A DNA stretch of 64,000 nucleotides from Gymnodinialimonas phycosphaerae (GTDB lineage Bacteria; Pseudomonadota; Alphaproteobacteria; Rhodobacterales; Rhodobacteraceae): assembly GCF_019195455.1 (NCBI RefSeq), contig NZ_JAIMBW010000001.1, positions 3,004,001 through 3,068,000 on the forward strand, given 5' to 3'. The position numbers were made by a program, and so were the translations under genes. Every line of letters begins with the position of its first letter. Position 1 is the stretch's first letter. Shown here one piece after another: positions 1 to 8,298 of the stretch. The notes beneath the pieces were generated by a model that was not told the DNA's origin, searched no databases, and saw nothing but the letters and a program-made list of their open reading frames with translations.

Positions 1-230
1 CGCTTTCGGGCGATTACCGGATATCGCTGGACGCCCCGCCGCCCCATGACCGTTTGCCGGTGATCGCCGAAGTGGCAGAGGGCCAGGAAGCGGCGCATGA
101 TCTGGCGGATCAGGTGGCCGCGCGTATCAAGCAACGCTTGGGTGCGACGGCGCAGGTGACGCTGGTGCCCCACGGCACATTTCCCCTGACCGAAGGCAAA
201 ACGAAACGCGTGATCCGAGGGTACCAATGA
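1..230 (+). CDS. Phenylacetate-CoA ligase-like adenylate-forming enzyme, C-terminal end (partial)
   Basis: Only the last 75 codons are inside the window, read in the frame that ends at the TGA at 228-230. The C-terminal peptide ends LTEGKTKRVIRGYQ, which resembles the lysine-bearing tail of phenylacetate-CoA ligase (PaaK)-type AMP-forming ligases, where SEGKAKR-like sequence is typical. Such enzymes activate an aromatic or other carboxylic acid with ATP to an acyl-CoA. The stop overlaps the start of the next gene (ATGA), so ligase and enoyl-CoA hydratase are probably translationally coupled and act in one acyl-CoA pathway. Substrate cannot be told from this fragment. Confidence 0.6.
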   Translation, partial: LSGDYRISLDAPPPHDRLPVIAEVAEGQEAAHDLADQVAARIKQRLGATAQVTLVPHGTFPLTEGKTKRVIRGYQ

Positions 231-988
231 CAGATTTCACCTATGACACCGTGTTGAGCGCGTTGGACGAACACGGCGTTCGCACCATAACCCTGAACCG
301 GCCTGAGTGTCTGAACGCGATGAACCCGCAGCTTGTCGCGGACGTCGGGCGCGCCTTTGACGATGCCAACGCGGACCCCGGCACCCGCGCCATGATCCTG
401 ACCGGGGCTGGCAAGGCCTTCTGCGCGGGCGATGACCGGCGCGAACATACGCACCCCGAAACGGAAGAGCAGGCGCGCGCGCTGGTCGAGGCGATCCAGC
501 GCTGCACCAACGCGATCGTGCTTGGCCCCAAACCCGTCGTGGGCGCGATCAACGGATGGGCCGTGGGCGGCGGCTTTGAATGGGCGATCAACTGCGACTT
601 CCCGATCTGGGCCGACAGCGCCAAGGGCTTTTTCCCCGAGGTCTCGCTGAACCTGTTCGTCACCGGCGCCGTGACCGCCTTGTTGCCGGGCATGGTCGGC
701 CTCCACAAAGCGCGCGAAATGCTGTTTTTCGGCGAGCATTATGACGCGACGACCTTGGGTGACCTTGGGGTCGCATGGAAAGTCGTCCCCGATGCGGACC
801 TGATCGGCGCAGCGCATGAGACGGCGCGCAAGCTGGCGGAACTGCCGCCGCTTTCGGTCCGGGCGATGAAGCGCGTGCTGACCTTCGCCTCCGTCCCAGA
901 CATTCACCGCGCGATGCAGTTGGAAACCGATGCCACCGTTGCAGGGTTCATGGACCCCGAGACGACACGTCGCCTGAACGCGTTCTGA
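227..988 (+). CDS. Enoyl-CoA hydratase/isomerase family protein
   Basis: The protein has 253 residues, the usual crotonase length. It shows the oxyanion-hole segment around residues 66-70 (FCAGDD), the GGGFEWAINCD segment with Glu118, and a second acidic residue, Glu138, in FFPE. Both positions correspond to the two catalytic glutamates of classical hydratases, so hydration of an enoyl-CoA is plausible. It overlaps the preceding CoA-ligase gene by 4 bases, which suggests the ligase supplies its substrate. It converges with the pqi operon about 30 bases downstream. Other crotonase reactions (isomerase, lyase) cannot be excluded. Confidence 0.85.
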   Translation: MTDFTYDTVLSALDEHGVRTITLNRPECLNAMNPQLVADVGRAFDDANADPGTRAMILTGAGKAFCAGDDRREHTHPETEEQARALVEAIQRCTNAIVLGPKPVVGAINGWAVGGGFEWAINCDFPIWADSAKGFFPEVSLNLFVTGAVTALLPGMVGLHKAREMLFFGEHYDATTLGDLGVAWKVVPDADLIGAAHETARKLAELPPLSVRAMKRVLTFASVPDIHRAMQLETDATVAGFMDPETTRRLNAF

Positions 989-1018
989 AGATGCGGGCGG
1001 GCCTCACCCCGCGTCGCC

Positions 1019-1573
1019 TCAAAGCTGCCCGGCGATCTGCTCGGAAAGGGCGCGCCATGCCTCGCCATGGGCATCGGCGAGGGCGGGCAGGTCTTCACCA
1101 CGCACCGGCACCGCGATGTCGAAGCTGCGGATGCGTTCGGCCCACGCGCCATCATCGCGCCGGATCGCGAATTGGCCGCTCAGGTGCAGTTGACCATTCG
1201 CCCCCAGCAGCATCCGTTCAGCCCTGATCGTCAGCTCTGCATCGGGGTAGGAGCTAAGCGGCCAAGGCGTGCGGGCAACGGGCACGCTGGTGATCTGCGA
1301 CAGGTGCCGCACGACCGCATTGGCCATCGCGTCTTCGGGCACGTCGGCCCAGATCAGGTCCGGCACCACTTCGATCAGACCGCCTTCTGTTTCGCGCACG
1401 ACCTCGGAGGCGCTGGCGTATTCCGGCAGTGAGATGTCTGCCACCGCAACGGATCGCACGGAAACGCGCGTCTGCATTTCAGACACCGCCGGGCTGACCG
1501 ACAGGCGCGCAGCGTCGCCGCCACATCCAGCGAGGCACACGACGAGCGCAATGGTGATCCTAGCTAGGTTCAT
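1019..1573 (-). CDS. pqiC: PqiC-like ABC-type transport auxiliary lipoprotein
   Basis: The 184-residue protein begins with a lipoprotein signal, with the lipobox Cys in VVCLAGCGG near residue 18, so it is expected at the outer membrane. The rest fits the PqiC/DUF330 auxiliary family, which works with MCE proteins in moving lipids between membranes. It is the last gene of the minus-strand pqiA-pqiB-pqiC set and starts one base after the pqiB stop codon. The convergent hydratase gene ends 30 bases away and no clear terminator is visible between them. Confidence 0.85.
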   Translation of the reverse strand: MNLARITIALVVCLAGCGGDAARLSVSPAVSEMQTRVSVRSVAVADISLPEYASASEVVRETEGGLIEVVPDLIWADVPEDAMANAVVRHLSQITSVPVARTPWPLSSYPDAELTIRAERMLLGANGQLHLSGQFAIRRDDGAWAERIRSFDIAVPVRGEDLPALADAHGEAWRALSEQIAGQL

Positions 1574-1574
1574 C

Positions 1575-3650
1575 TTATCGTCCTCTGATCAACGAATCCG
1601 GGTTGCGTTCAATGGCGCGGGCAAGTGAGCGGAAGGCGTCAGCCGCTTGCGAGATATCCGCAATCGCCGCGCGCAGGTCCCGGTAGACGGTAGAATCGTC
1701 GTCGTAGTCTCCGGCCAACCCCTGCAAAGATGCAACCAGCGAGTCGAGCCGCGTGACGATGGCCGGGACCTGTTCCGCTGCCGATTGGATGGATGCGAAG
1801 GCCGTGTCCGCCGAAGCCAGCGTGCTGCTGAGGTTTTCCGCCACGCCCCCCTCGCTCAGGGCCGAAAGGATCGCCGACAATTCCGCGAGCGTCGTGTTGA
1901 GCGAGGCGGGCAAATTCTCGATCTCTTCCGCCGCAAGGATCGTCTCGATGCGCTGCAACACGCGATCAGCAGAATTTGCGGCAGCGGTGACAGGGGCCGT
2001 GTCAAGTTGGGCAACAAGGGTCTCGATCCCCGTCAACACGTCTGGCAGGCCTTCCGTGAAGGTCTGCAAGTCGGCCACGATGACGTCGCTCGCCTCAAGG
2101 GCGGTCAGGGTGGTGGCGACCCCCTCGCTGTCCGTGATGCGCGCCACGAGCCCTTGCAGGCCCTCGGCGGCGTTCGACAGGTTGGTGAGGGTCGTCCCGA
2201 TCTCCTCGGCCGCGACGACGGCGCGTGCCTCGGCCACCAGCGCGTTGAGGTTGGTGGGCAACGCGCGGATATCCTCGCCGGTGGACAGCATCGTGATGCC
2301 GTCCAACGCATCTATGGCGGCGTTCATTACATCCTCGATCGGCAGGGCCGCGACGCGCGCGACGATCGCATCCAGATCGGCGGAGGCTTCCGTCACGTTG
2401 GGCGGTGCGGCGGCGATGATCGGAACGTCAATCAAGCCGGTCTCAAGGGTTTGGCCATCGGGGTCTTCATCCTCGAACATCTCCAGGATCAGGGACGTGC
2501 CAAGCAATCCTTCGCTGGACACGCGAACCCGCAGGCCGTCCTCTACCCGTTGGGCCAACACCTCCAACAGGTCATCGACGGTCGCCACGTCCGGCAGCCC
2601 GATGCGCGACGGCGAGATCGAGAAGGTGATGAGGATTTGCACGCCGTCCTCGGGCGCGCGGGGGTCCGTATACCCGATGATGTCGGTAACTTCGCCGACC
2701 CGGATGCCGCCATAGCGCACCAGCGCCCCCAGCACGAGGCGCACGTCCTCGGCGGGCATGATGACACCAAGCGACAGGGCTTGATCAACCGGGGCCTCGA
2801 ACACGCTGCGTTGCGCATCCTGACGGCTGGAATAGACGTCGAAGATCTGACCCGGCTGGATCGGTTCGCCGCCCGTCACCAGGGCCTGAAAAGCCACGCC
2901 GCCTTCGACCAGCGAGGCAAGGCTTTCGAAGTTGACCGACAGGCCCGAGGTGTTGAGGTCTACCGAAATGCCCGAGATGTCCCAAAAGCGCGTATTGGTC
3001 GACAGCCGTGCATCATGGGGGGCTTCGATGAAGGCATCCATCGTGATGACGGTGCCGTTCTCGCTAAGCTCGGGCTCGCCCAGGCGGCCAACTTCGATGC
3101 CGTTGAACAGGACGGGCGCGCCAGCGGACAGTTGGCCCCCGTCGCGCGACCGCAACACGACCCGCGTGCCTGCTTCGCCGGGACGCGATAAAGGCGTGTT
3201 TTCAAGGGCGTTGAACCGGTCCTGAAAGGCGCCGATTTCGCCGTCCCAGGTGCCTTCGATGTAGACACCGGACAGAACCGTCGACAACCCCGTCACACCA
3301 CGGGCCGAGACCTGCGGTTCGACCAGCCAGAACTCGGCTTCGGCATCGACGTATTGGGCGATTTCGCTGTCGATACGGATATGCGCCTCAACGGCCTGGA
3401 ACCCTTCGGAGAAATCCAGATCCTCGACAATGCCGACCTCCACATCTCGAAATCGCAGGGGCGTTTCACCGGCTTCGATGCCGGAGGCAGACGGCAAGGA
3501 CACCACGATGACGGGGCCCTGGCCGCGATAGGATTGCACGACAACAAAGATCGAGATCGCCAAGGCGAGCAAGGGCATCAGCCATACCCACGAGGCACCG
3601 CGCCCCCGGCGCTGCGTGATCTCGGGTTCGGGCAGATCTTCGTCATTCAT
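1575..3650 (-). CDS. pqiB: PqiB, MCE-domain lipid transport protein (tunnel subunit)
   Basis: A 691-residue protein with one N-terminal membrane helix (about residues 19-40) followed by repeated MCE domains. These carry the segments GETPLRFRDVEVGIVEDL and GAPVLFNGIEVGRLGEP and a third near GALVRYGGIRVGEVTDI. The long C-terminal part is helical and rich in Ala, Leu and Thr, as expected for the tube or needle of PqiB-type proteins that span the periplasm. The ATG at 3650 was chosen over the longer open frame because it gives the conserved N-terminus and overlaps the second pqiA gene by 8 bases. It probably moves lipids between inner and outer membrane with PqiA and PqiC. Confidence 0.9.
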   Translation of the reverse strand: MNDEDLPEPEITQRRGRGASWVWLMPLLALAISIFVVVQSYRGQGPVIVVSLPSASGIEAGETPLRFRDVEVGIVEDLDFSEGFQAVEAHIRIDSEIAQYVDAEAEFWLVEPQVSARGVTGLSTVLSGVYIEGTWDGEIGAFQDRFNALENTPLSRPGEAGTRVVLRSRDGGQLSAGAPVLFNGIEVGRLGEPELSENGTVITMDAFIEAPHDARLSTNTRFWDISGISVDLNTSGLSVNFESLASLVEGGVAFQALVTGGEPIQPGQIFDVYSSRQDAQRSVFEAPVDQALSLGVIMPAEDVRLVLGALVRYGGIRVGEVTDIIGYTDPRAPEDGVQILITFSISPSRIGLPDVATVDDLLEVLAQRVEDGLRVRVSSEGLLGTSLILEMFEDEDPDGQTLETGLIDVPIIAAAPPNVTEASADLDAIVARVAALPIEDVMNAAIDALDGITMLSTGEDIRALPTNLNALVAEARAVVAAEEIGTTLTNLSNAAEGLQGLVARITDSEGVATTLTALEASDVIVADLQTFTEGLPDVLTGIETLVAQLDTAPVTAAANSADRVLQRIETILAAEEIENLPASLNTTLAELSAILSALSEGGVAENLSSTLASADTAFASIQSAAEQVPAIVTRLDSLVASLQGLAGDYDDDSTVYRDLRAAIADISQAADAFRSLARAIERNPDSLIRGR

Positions 3651-4266
3651 GGTTGGATTTTCCCTCCAGACGATCCCAAATCTGCCTCGAGTCAAAGCTT
3701 TGGGCCGCAAGCATGGTGAACACCACGGACAGGGCGAAACAAACAGCGGCAATGCCGGGGTTAATTGTGGCAAGAACGTCGAATTGCACCAATGCCGTGA
3801 GAATGGCAACGACAAAGACATCGATCATTGACCAGCGCCCGATGAACTCCACCACTTCGTGCAGTAGCAAGAGCCTGTGCGGGTCAGTGCGATGGCGGCG
3901 CGTTGTAAGAATGGCGAGATAGGCGATGACGATGAACTTGCCCACCGGGATCACGATACTGGCCACGAACACGATGATCGCGACCGCATAGGCACCGTGG
4001 TGAACCAGGTCGACGACCCCGCCGACGATGGTGCTTTCGGTGGTACGGAAACTCTGCGTCGTGCGCAGCATCGCGTAGAGATTTGCGGGAATGTAGGCGA
4101 TCAGCCCCACGATCAGCCAAGCCCAGACCTTTTGCTGGCTCAACGCATCCCGGCTTTGCAGCCATTCGTTGCATCGGGCGCACCGCATCTGCTTTGCCGG
4201 GGCCACAAGGCTGCAACTTCGGCAAACGACGCGGCCGGTTTCGCGGGCAGTGATCACTCGTTGCAT
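3643..4266 (-). CDS. pqiA: Paraquat-inducible protein A family, C-terminal half as a separate protein
   Basis: A 207-residue integral membrane protein with a zinc-ribbon-like pair of CxxC motifs near the start (CRSCS and CARCN) and about four membrane helices. It corresponds to the second of the two repeated halves of E. coli PqiA. The ATG at 4266 overlaps the upstream half-gene by 13 bases in another frame, so the two halves are separate, coupled proteins and not a frameshifted single gene: each has its own CxxC pair and a natural start or stop. It overlaps pqiB by 8 bases. PqiA is the inner-membrane partner of the PqiB MCE protein. Confidence 0.85.
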   Translation of the reverse strand: MQRVITARETGRVVCRSCSLVAPAKQMRCARCNEWLQSRDALSQQKVWAWLIVGLIAYIPANLYAMLRTTQSFRTTESTIVGGVVDLVHHGAYAVAIIVFVASIVIPVGKFIVIAYLAILTTRRHRTDPHRLLLLHEVVEFIGRWSMIDVFVVAILTALVQFDVLATINPGIAAVCFALSVVFTMLAAQSFDSRQIWDRLEGKSNHE

Positions 4267-4901
4267 ATCAACGCCGTCCATAGCGTGTGCCGACACATCA
4301 GCGTGTCCTGGTAGGCATTCAAGATCACGACCCCGGCAAATATCCAGAACGCGGGCCCGATCGAGATCGTCGCCAGATCCGCCAGCTTCACAAGGGCAAC
4401 CGCGACGCCGACCATGAAGATCTCGGCCATTGCCCAGGGCTTGAGCAAAAACACGCCCCGAAGAGCCCGCGCGGCATAGGGCAAGTTGCGTCGGCCCACG
4501 GCAATGGGCCCAAGCGCATAGATCAACAGCAGAAAGCGGCTGAGGGGGAGCATTAGAATGAACGCCAGAACGGCCAAGGCCAGCGGCACCATGATGCCTG
4601 AACTGAAGCCAAGCACCACATCGATGACGGAAGCCGCATTTTCGAATTGCCCGGAATGCAGTTCGAGAAACGGCAGGAACACGACCATTGCCAGAAGTGC
4701 GACATTCGTCGCCGACAGGCTGACCAACCATGCCAGTGTCGCGCGTTTCCCGTAGGTGATCCTGTGGCCACACCTCGCACACTGCGTGGCCTGATCCGCC
4801 AGTTCGGGTCGAAGACTGTAAATCGCATCGCATACGACGCAGCCCACCGTATCCGTGGACACGGTTGAGATATCGACATTTCGCGCATTGGCAGAAGACA
4901 C
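4254..4901 (-). CDS. pqiA: Paraquat-inducible protein A family, N-terminal half as a separate protein
   Basis: About 215 residues from a GTG at 4901. A GAGG nine bases upstream makes this start plausible; a longer reading to a TTG at 5021 is open but adds sequence without family character. The protein has a CVVC...CARC cysteine pair and about four membrane helices, matching the first half of PqiA. It is followed by the second half-gene with a 13-base overlap. The two probably assemble into one PqiA-like inner-membrane unit feeding the MCE protein PqiB. Start site confidence is low; family assignment is good. Confidence 0.8.
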   Translation of the reverse strand: MSSANARNVDISTVSTDTVGCVVCDAIYSLRPELADQATQCARCGHRITYGKRATLAWLVSLSATNVALLAMVVFLPFLELHSGQFENAASVIDVVLGFSSGIMVPLALAVLAFILMLPLSRFLLLIYALGPIAVGRRNLPYAARALRGVFLLKPWAMAEIFMVGVAVALVKLADLATISIGPAFWIFAGVVILNAYQDTLMCRHTLWTALICNE

Positions 4902-5042
4902 TTGTGCAGGCCTCAAAGCAGAGAAGCGATCAGGATGGGCTTGCGTGCGGTTGCGTGCAAGCTGGATTTTCCTTGCTAAAGCTAGGGTGCCGCACCCCCT
5001 GATGCCAGCGACAGACGCCAAGCGGTTACGGGTCGTGCGCCC

Positions 5043-5444
5043 TTACGGAAGTCGGGTCCATGTTTGGCCACCGCAGACCAGGCCGCCCAGGACACAGCCC
5101 GAAATCTGCAGGCGATTGGCATCGCGAAACCGCATGCGGGACAGGTAGACGCGCCCAGTCTCTACATCCAGCAGGCTGCCGCCGGAAAACTCGGACCCTG
5201 TCCATTGCATACCGGTCACCAGCACGGTCCCGAAGTATTGTGGGTTCACGTTGCGCCCACCGCCGTCGACCAAGATCCCGCAATACGCGGCCTCGCAAGG
5301 CGCAAAGCGGACGTATCCCCACGATCCATTCCGCGTCCCGGTTTGCCAAACCCCGTCAAGGGCATTGGGCGGTCCGGCAGTCTGGCTGAACGCCATCGAC
5401 GGAAGCGCTAGGCACAGGATGAGGATAAGACGCGATCGGATCAT
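5043..5444 (-). CDS. DUF2147 domain-containing secreted protein
   Basis: 133 residues with an N-terminal signal peptide (hydrophobic core about residues 5-20, cleavage after AFSQ-like sequence). The mature part contains GVWQTGTRNGSWGYVRF, a cysteine-flanked CEAAYCGILV segment and a C-terminal CVLGGLVCGGQTW motif, as in DUF2147 proteins. These are small periplasmic beta-rich proteins of unknown function. The ATG overlaps the stop of the decayed sensor kinase by 4 bases, so it may have been co-expressed with that system; it may now rely on readthrough from the broken gene or on another promoter. Confidence 0.75.
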   Translation of the reverse strand: MIRSRLILILCLALPSMAFSQTAGPPNALDGVWQTGTRNGSWGYVRFAPCEAAYCGILVDGGGRNVNPQYFGTVLVTGMQWTGSEFSGGSLLDVETGRVYLSRMRFRDANRLQISGCVLGGLVCGGQTWTRLP

Positions 5445-6971
5445 GGTGCGGTCTCCGTTTCCGGTTGCGGGATGGTTACGCTGACGCAGGTGCGATCCGC
5501 TCCGCCTTCCGGCACAGCAAGGATCAACCCGGCCCGCGCCGCCTGTTCCTGAACGATGGCGAGGCCAAGACCACTGCCCTCGGAGGTCTTGCGCTTGTTC
5601 CATGCGCCGAAGTCCAGCGCCGCCGCGCCGGGGTTGCTGATGGAGAACGTATAGCCCCCCTGCCCCGCGTGGCCGTCCAGTTGCAGCGCCCCCGGCGCGC
5701 CATGGGCGATCGCATTCGACATGAGGTTACACAACACCCGCATCAACGCGAGCGGCTGGGTTATCAAGCAGCGCGGGGGCGACATCGACGTTCAGGGTCA
5801 GACCCCGCTCGGCGGCGTCGGTCTCGAACATGCGATGCAGGGTGGCGCCGATTTGTTCGGCGCGGACCTGCGCGTCCGTTTCGGGGGCGGGGGCGTCTTC
5901 AGGGTGGCCGTGGCTGGCCCCCTCAAACGTGCGCGCCTCGCTCACGTAGCTGGAGGCCAATTCGTCCAGATAGTCCAGTGATTGCTGTAGATGGCTGCGG
6001 GTCACCTCGGGCATATCGCGCGATAGGGCCGCGAAGGAGGTGCGCAGGGAGGACAACGGTTGCCGGATGTCGTGGGAGGCCGTCGCCAGCCGTAGCGTGC
6101 GCGCTTGGGCGACTTCCACCGCGGCGGTGTAGCCCTCTTGCGCGGCCAGAAGTTCCTCACTGAGGCGGGCCTGTGCGATGGCGTGATCCAGCGCCTCCTG
6201 GACCGCGATTTCGCGGTCTGATTTCAGCACGAAGATGTTACGGATGAAGAGCGCGCCGAAACCGATGGTTATGGCGGCAATAAGGACCCGGTTGATGACG
6301 ACGGTCAGGGTTTGCCCATCAAATCCGCCCGCGATCACGACGGTGCCGCCGATCAGCACACAGGTCAAAAGGACCCAGATCAGGTTGCGGATCATCGTGT
6401 CATAGCCGCCCCGCAGTTTCGAGAAGGTCGAGACCGGGAAGAAATGGGCGACTGCGACGGTACAGCCGGTGATGCTGAACAACAGGTAGCCAACCTCGAT
6501 CGGGGCCAGGCGACCCAACGCCCAGATGGCCCAGACCCCTACAGCGATGACCCGGAACGGGGTTTTGAGCCAGGCCCACTTGTGGTCAGCGGGCAGTGTA
6601 TGCGCCGCCACCAGGTAGTTGATCGTCAGCATCCCATAGCCGCCCGCGATCAGGCCTTAGGCGCTGACATCGATGCCGGACCAGACAATACCGCTGATGT
6701 TCTGCTCGAACAGGGCGATGTAGATCAACCCCAGCGGGACCAGAAGGGTATAGAGCGCCCAGATCCAGTAGCGCAGGGAAAGGGCAATGACGATCAAGAC
6801 GGCGATGACCGAGAAATTGCCCAGAAAGAAAGCAGCCGCCGCAATGGCCCCTTCGGCCACGTCCCCCAGCGGTTGCGCAGGGACATCGAAGGACACTGCA
6901 TGACTTGCCCCCGTCCACAGTGTCGTCGACGCGGCAGAGATCACTGCGATATGGATTAACGGCTTTGTCAT
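5441..6971 (-). pseudogene. Membrane sensor histidine kinase, disrupted by a nonsense codon and a frameshift
   Basis: The reading begins at ATG 6971 with a signal-like helix and several membrane helices. It meets an in-frame TAA at 6657-6659 and continues in the same frame through more helices to the phosphoacceptor box SHDIRQPL (His codon 6072-6074). It then loses the frame near 5765-5780, and the ATPase domain (NLMSNAIAHG N-box; EGSGLGLAIV G-box) follows in another frame to 5441. Removing one base from the run of five G at 5775-5779 restores an uninterrupted kinase, so the frameshift is a homopolymer indel, real or a sequencing error. The nonsense codon is independent of it. A divergent response regulator lies 50-60 bases away. 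Confidence 0.85.
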
Positions 6972-7033
6972 AGGCCCCTCGTCGGATAGGTTTTCCCAAG
7001 CGCAAGAGTGATCGCGGACGCATGGATAGAACA

Positions 7034-7573
7034 ATGACGAAACGATACACCGGCATGCTCGCCGATGATCACAAGATCGTTCGCATGGGTCTGAAGTCCG
7101 CCTTGGAACATGATCGCGCGATGCAGGATACCCAAGTGCAGATCGTCGTCGAGGCCGAGGACGGCCTGCAAACCATCGAAGGGGTCAAGGCGCACCGTCC
7201 GGATCTGCTGATCCTTGACGTCTCCATGCCCATAGCCTCGGGGGCCGAGATCGTCGTGGACGTGCAGCGCTGGAGCCCTGATACGAAAATCGTCGTCTAC
7301 AGCGGCGTGACCTCGCCGGGCCTGCTGGCGCATCTGATCGAGGCGGGCGTGCACGGCTTGTTTGCAAAGGGATCGGACGCGTCGGATATGTTGGCCGCCG
7401 TGCCCTTGATCCTGCGCGGCGGGCGGAAGATCGACGCCGCGATCCTGGATATCGTGCGGGGCGCCGGGACGCCAGCGCCGCTGAGAGCGCGCGAGCGTCA
7501 AACCCTCAACATGGTGCTGGCCGGGCGGACCAACGCGGAAGTGGCCGCGCTGATGGGGATCTCCATCAATTGA
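7034..7573 (+). pseudogene. LuxR/NarL-type response regulator truncated in its helix-turn-helix
   Basis: The 179-residue reading has a complete receiver domain: acidic pair Asp11-Asp12, phosphoacceptor Asp62 in LLILDVSMP and Lys112. The GerE-type DNA-binding domain starts (RARERQTLNMVLAGRTNAEV) but stops after MGISIN, before the recognition helix, where family members continue with about 40 residues beginning KTVxxHR. Neither other forward frame after the TGA continues the domain. DNA binding should therefore be lost, although the receiver could still act. An alternative ATG lies 12 bases upstream at 7022. It diverges from the disrupted sensor kinase, so the pair looks like a decaying two-component system. 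Confidence 0.75.
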
Positions 7574-7607
7574 TGATCCCAACTTAGGAAAAGAGCAGGC
7601 GCGACCG

Positions 7608-7627
7608 TATGGGGATTCACCCCCATA
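7608..7627. repeat. Short inverted repeat (TATGGGG / CCCCATA)
   Basis: Two 7-base arms, TATGGGG at 7608-7614 and CCCCATA at 7621-7627, separated by 6 bases. It lies just after the truncated regulator gene and before the larger leader hairpin. It could be an operator or a weak hairpin; no run of T follows, so it is not a typical terminator. Confidence 0.5.
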
Positions 7628-7640
7628 TTGAAAGTGGCGG

Positions 7641-7706
7641 GGTGTTGGTAGGTCTGTTTCATCGGCCCCATGAGGGGGCCAGAAACAAACCAAGGACCTA
7701 AACACC
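7641..7706 (+). promoter_or_regulatory. Long stem-loop in the leader of the small secreted protein gene
   Basis: Nested complementary arms are visible: GGTGTT (7641) with AACACC (7701), AGGTC (7650) with GACCT (7695), GTTTC (7656) with GAAAC (7682), and GGCCCC (7664) with GGGGCC (7675), closing on a small loop. The hairpin ends just before AAAGGA at 7707-7712, the likely ribosome binding site of the ATG at 7721, which it leaves free. It could be an mRNA-stabilising leader, an attenuator-like element or an RNA-protein target. The base complementarity is seen directly; the role is not known. Confidence 0.6.
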
Positions 7707-7720
7707 AAAGGATATTTCCA

Positions 7721-8146
7721 ATGACCTCTTCGATCACCAAAGCCCTTCGCCTTGCCACCGCCGCCGCTGTTCTGGCCGCTGCAACCTTGTCCGCCAATGC
7801 GCAGACGTTTGACGCCGGATACATCCAGACGCTGGATGTGACCTCCACCCGGGGCGCCAGCCAGATGCACCAGATCTTCAATGCAGGCACCGGCGGCAGC
7901 AACCCGGCGATCACCCGTGTCTGCATCGCCAACTATGGCAACGTGGGGTGTGCCTTTACCCACACGGTGCGCGGTATCAACCCGCTCGTGGCGCAACCCG
8001 GCAGCCAAAGCTGCGCCAACTTCTCGTCCAACTGCCGGGTTGCTTTCGGGATGTTCGACGGGCTGGAGCCCGCCCAGGCCAACCGCGCGATGGTGATGAA
8101 CCTCAGTGCCTTCGCAGGCGGAACGGTCAGCTTCATCTGGCAGTAA
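7721..8146 (+). CDS. Small secreted protein of unknown function with conserved-looking cysteines
   Basis: 141 residues. A signal peptide runs from about residue 8 to 27 and ends in SANAQT, so export is likely. The mature protein of about 115 residues has four cysteines, in VCIANYGNVGC and SCANFSSNC, spaced as if forming two disulfides. I do not recognise the family. AAAGGA eight bases before the ATG supports the start, and a strong hairpin lies immediately upstream. It may have belonged to the adjacent, now broken, two-component system's regulon, but that is only positional inference. Confidence 0.7.
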   Translation: MTSSITKALRLATAAAVLAAATLSANAQTFDAGYIQTLDVTSTRGASQMHQIFNAGTGGSNPAITRVCIANYGNVGCAFTHTVRGINPLVAQPGSQSCANFSSNCRVAFGMFDGLEPAQANRAMVMNLSAFAGGTVSFIWQ

Positions 8147-8298
8147 GCCCCCGGGCTCCCTCTGCCTTGCACCACGCAGGCCCCAAGCAAGCCAAACCGC
8201 CCCCCCCGACAGACACGAAAGATGCGCTGCCGGGGGGCGATGCGTTGCGCAGGCGCGCCGTCCTGTGATTGTCTGGTGCAACTTTGGGGGAGAGGCAT

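Noticed and set aside
110..907. 265-residue open frame on the minus strand over the enoyl-CoA hydratase gene
   Set aside because: It is antisense to a convincing crotonase gene and has no domain; its composition is typical of GC-rich shadow frames.
3651..3821. N-terminal extension of pqiB to 3821
   Set aside because: The extra 57 residues lie inside the second pqiA gene and show no protein family character; ATG 3650 gives the normal start.
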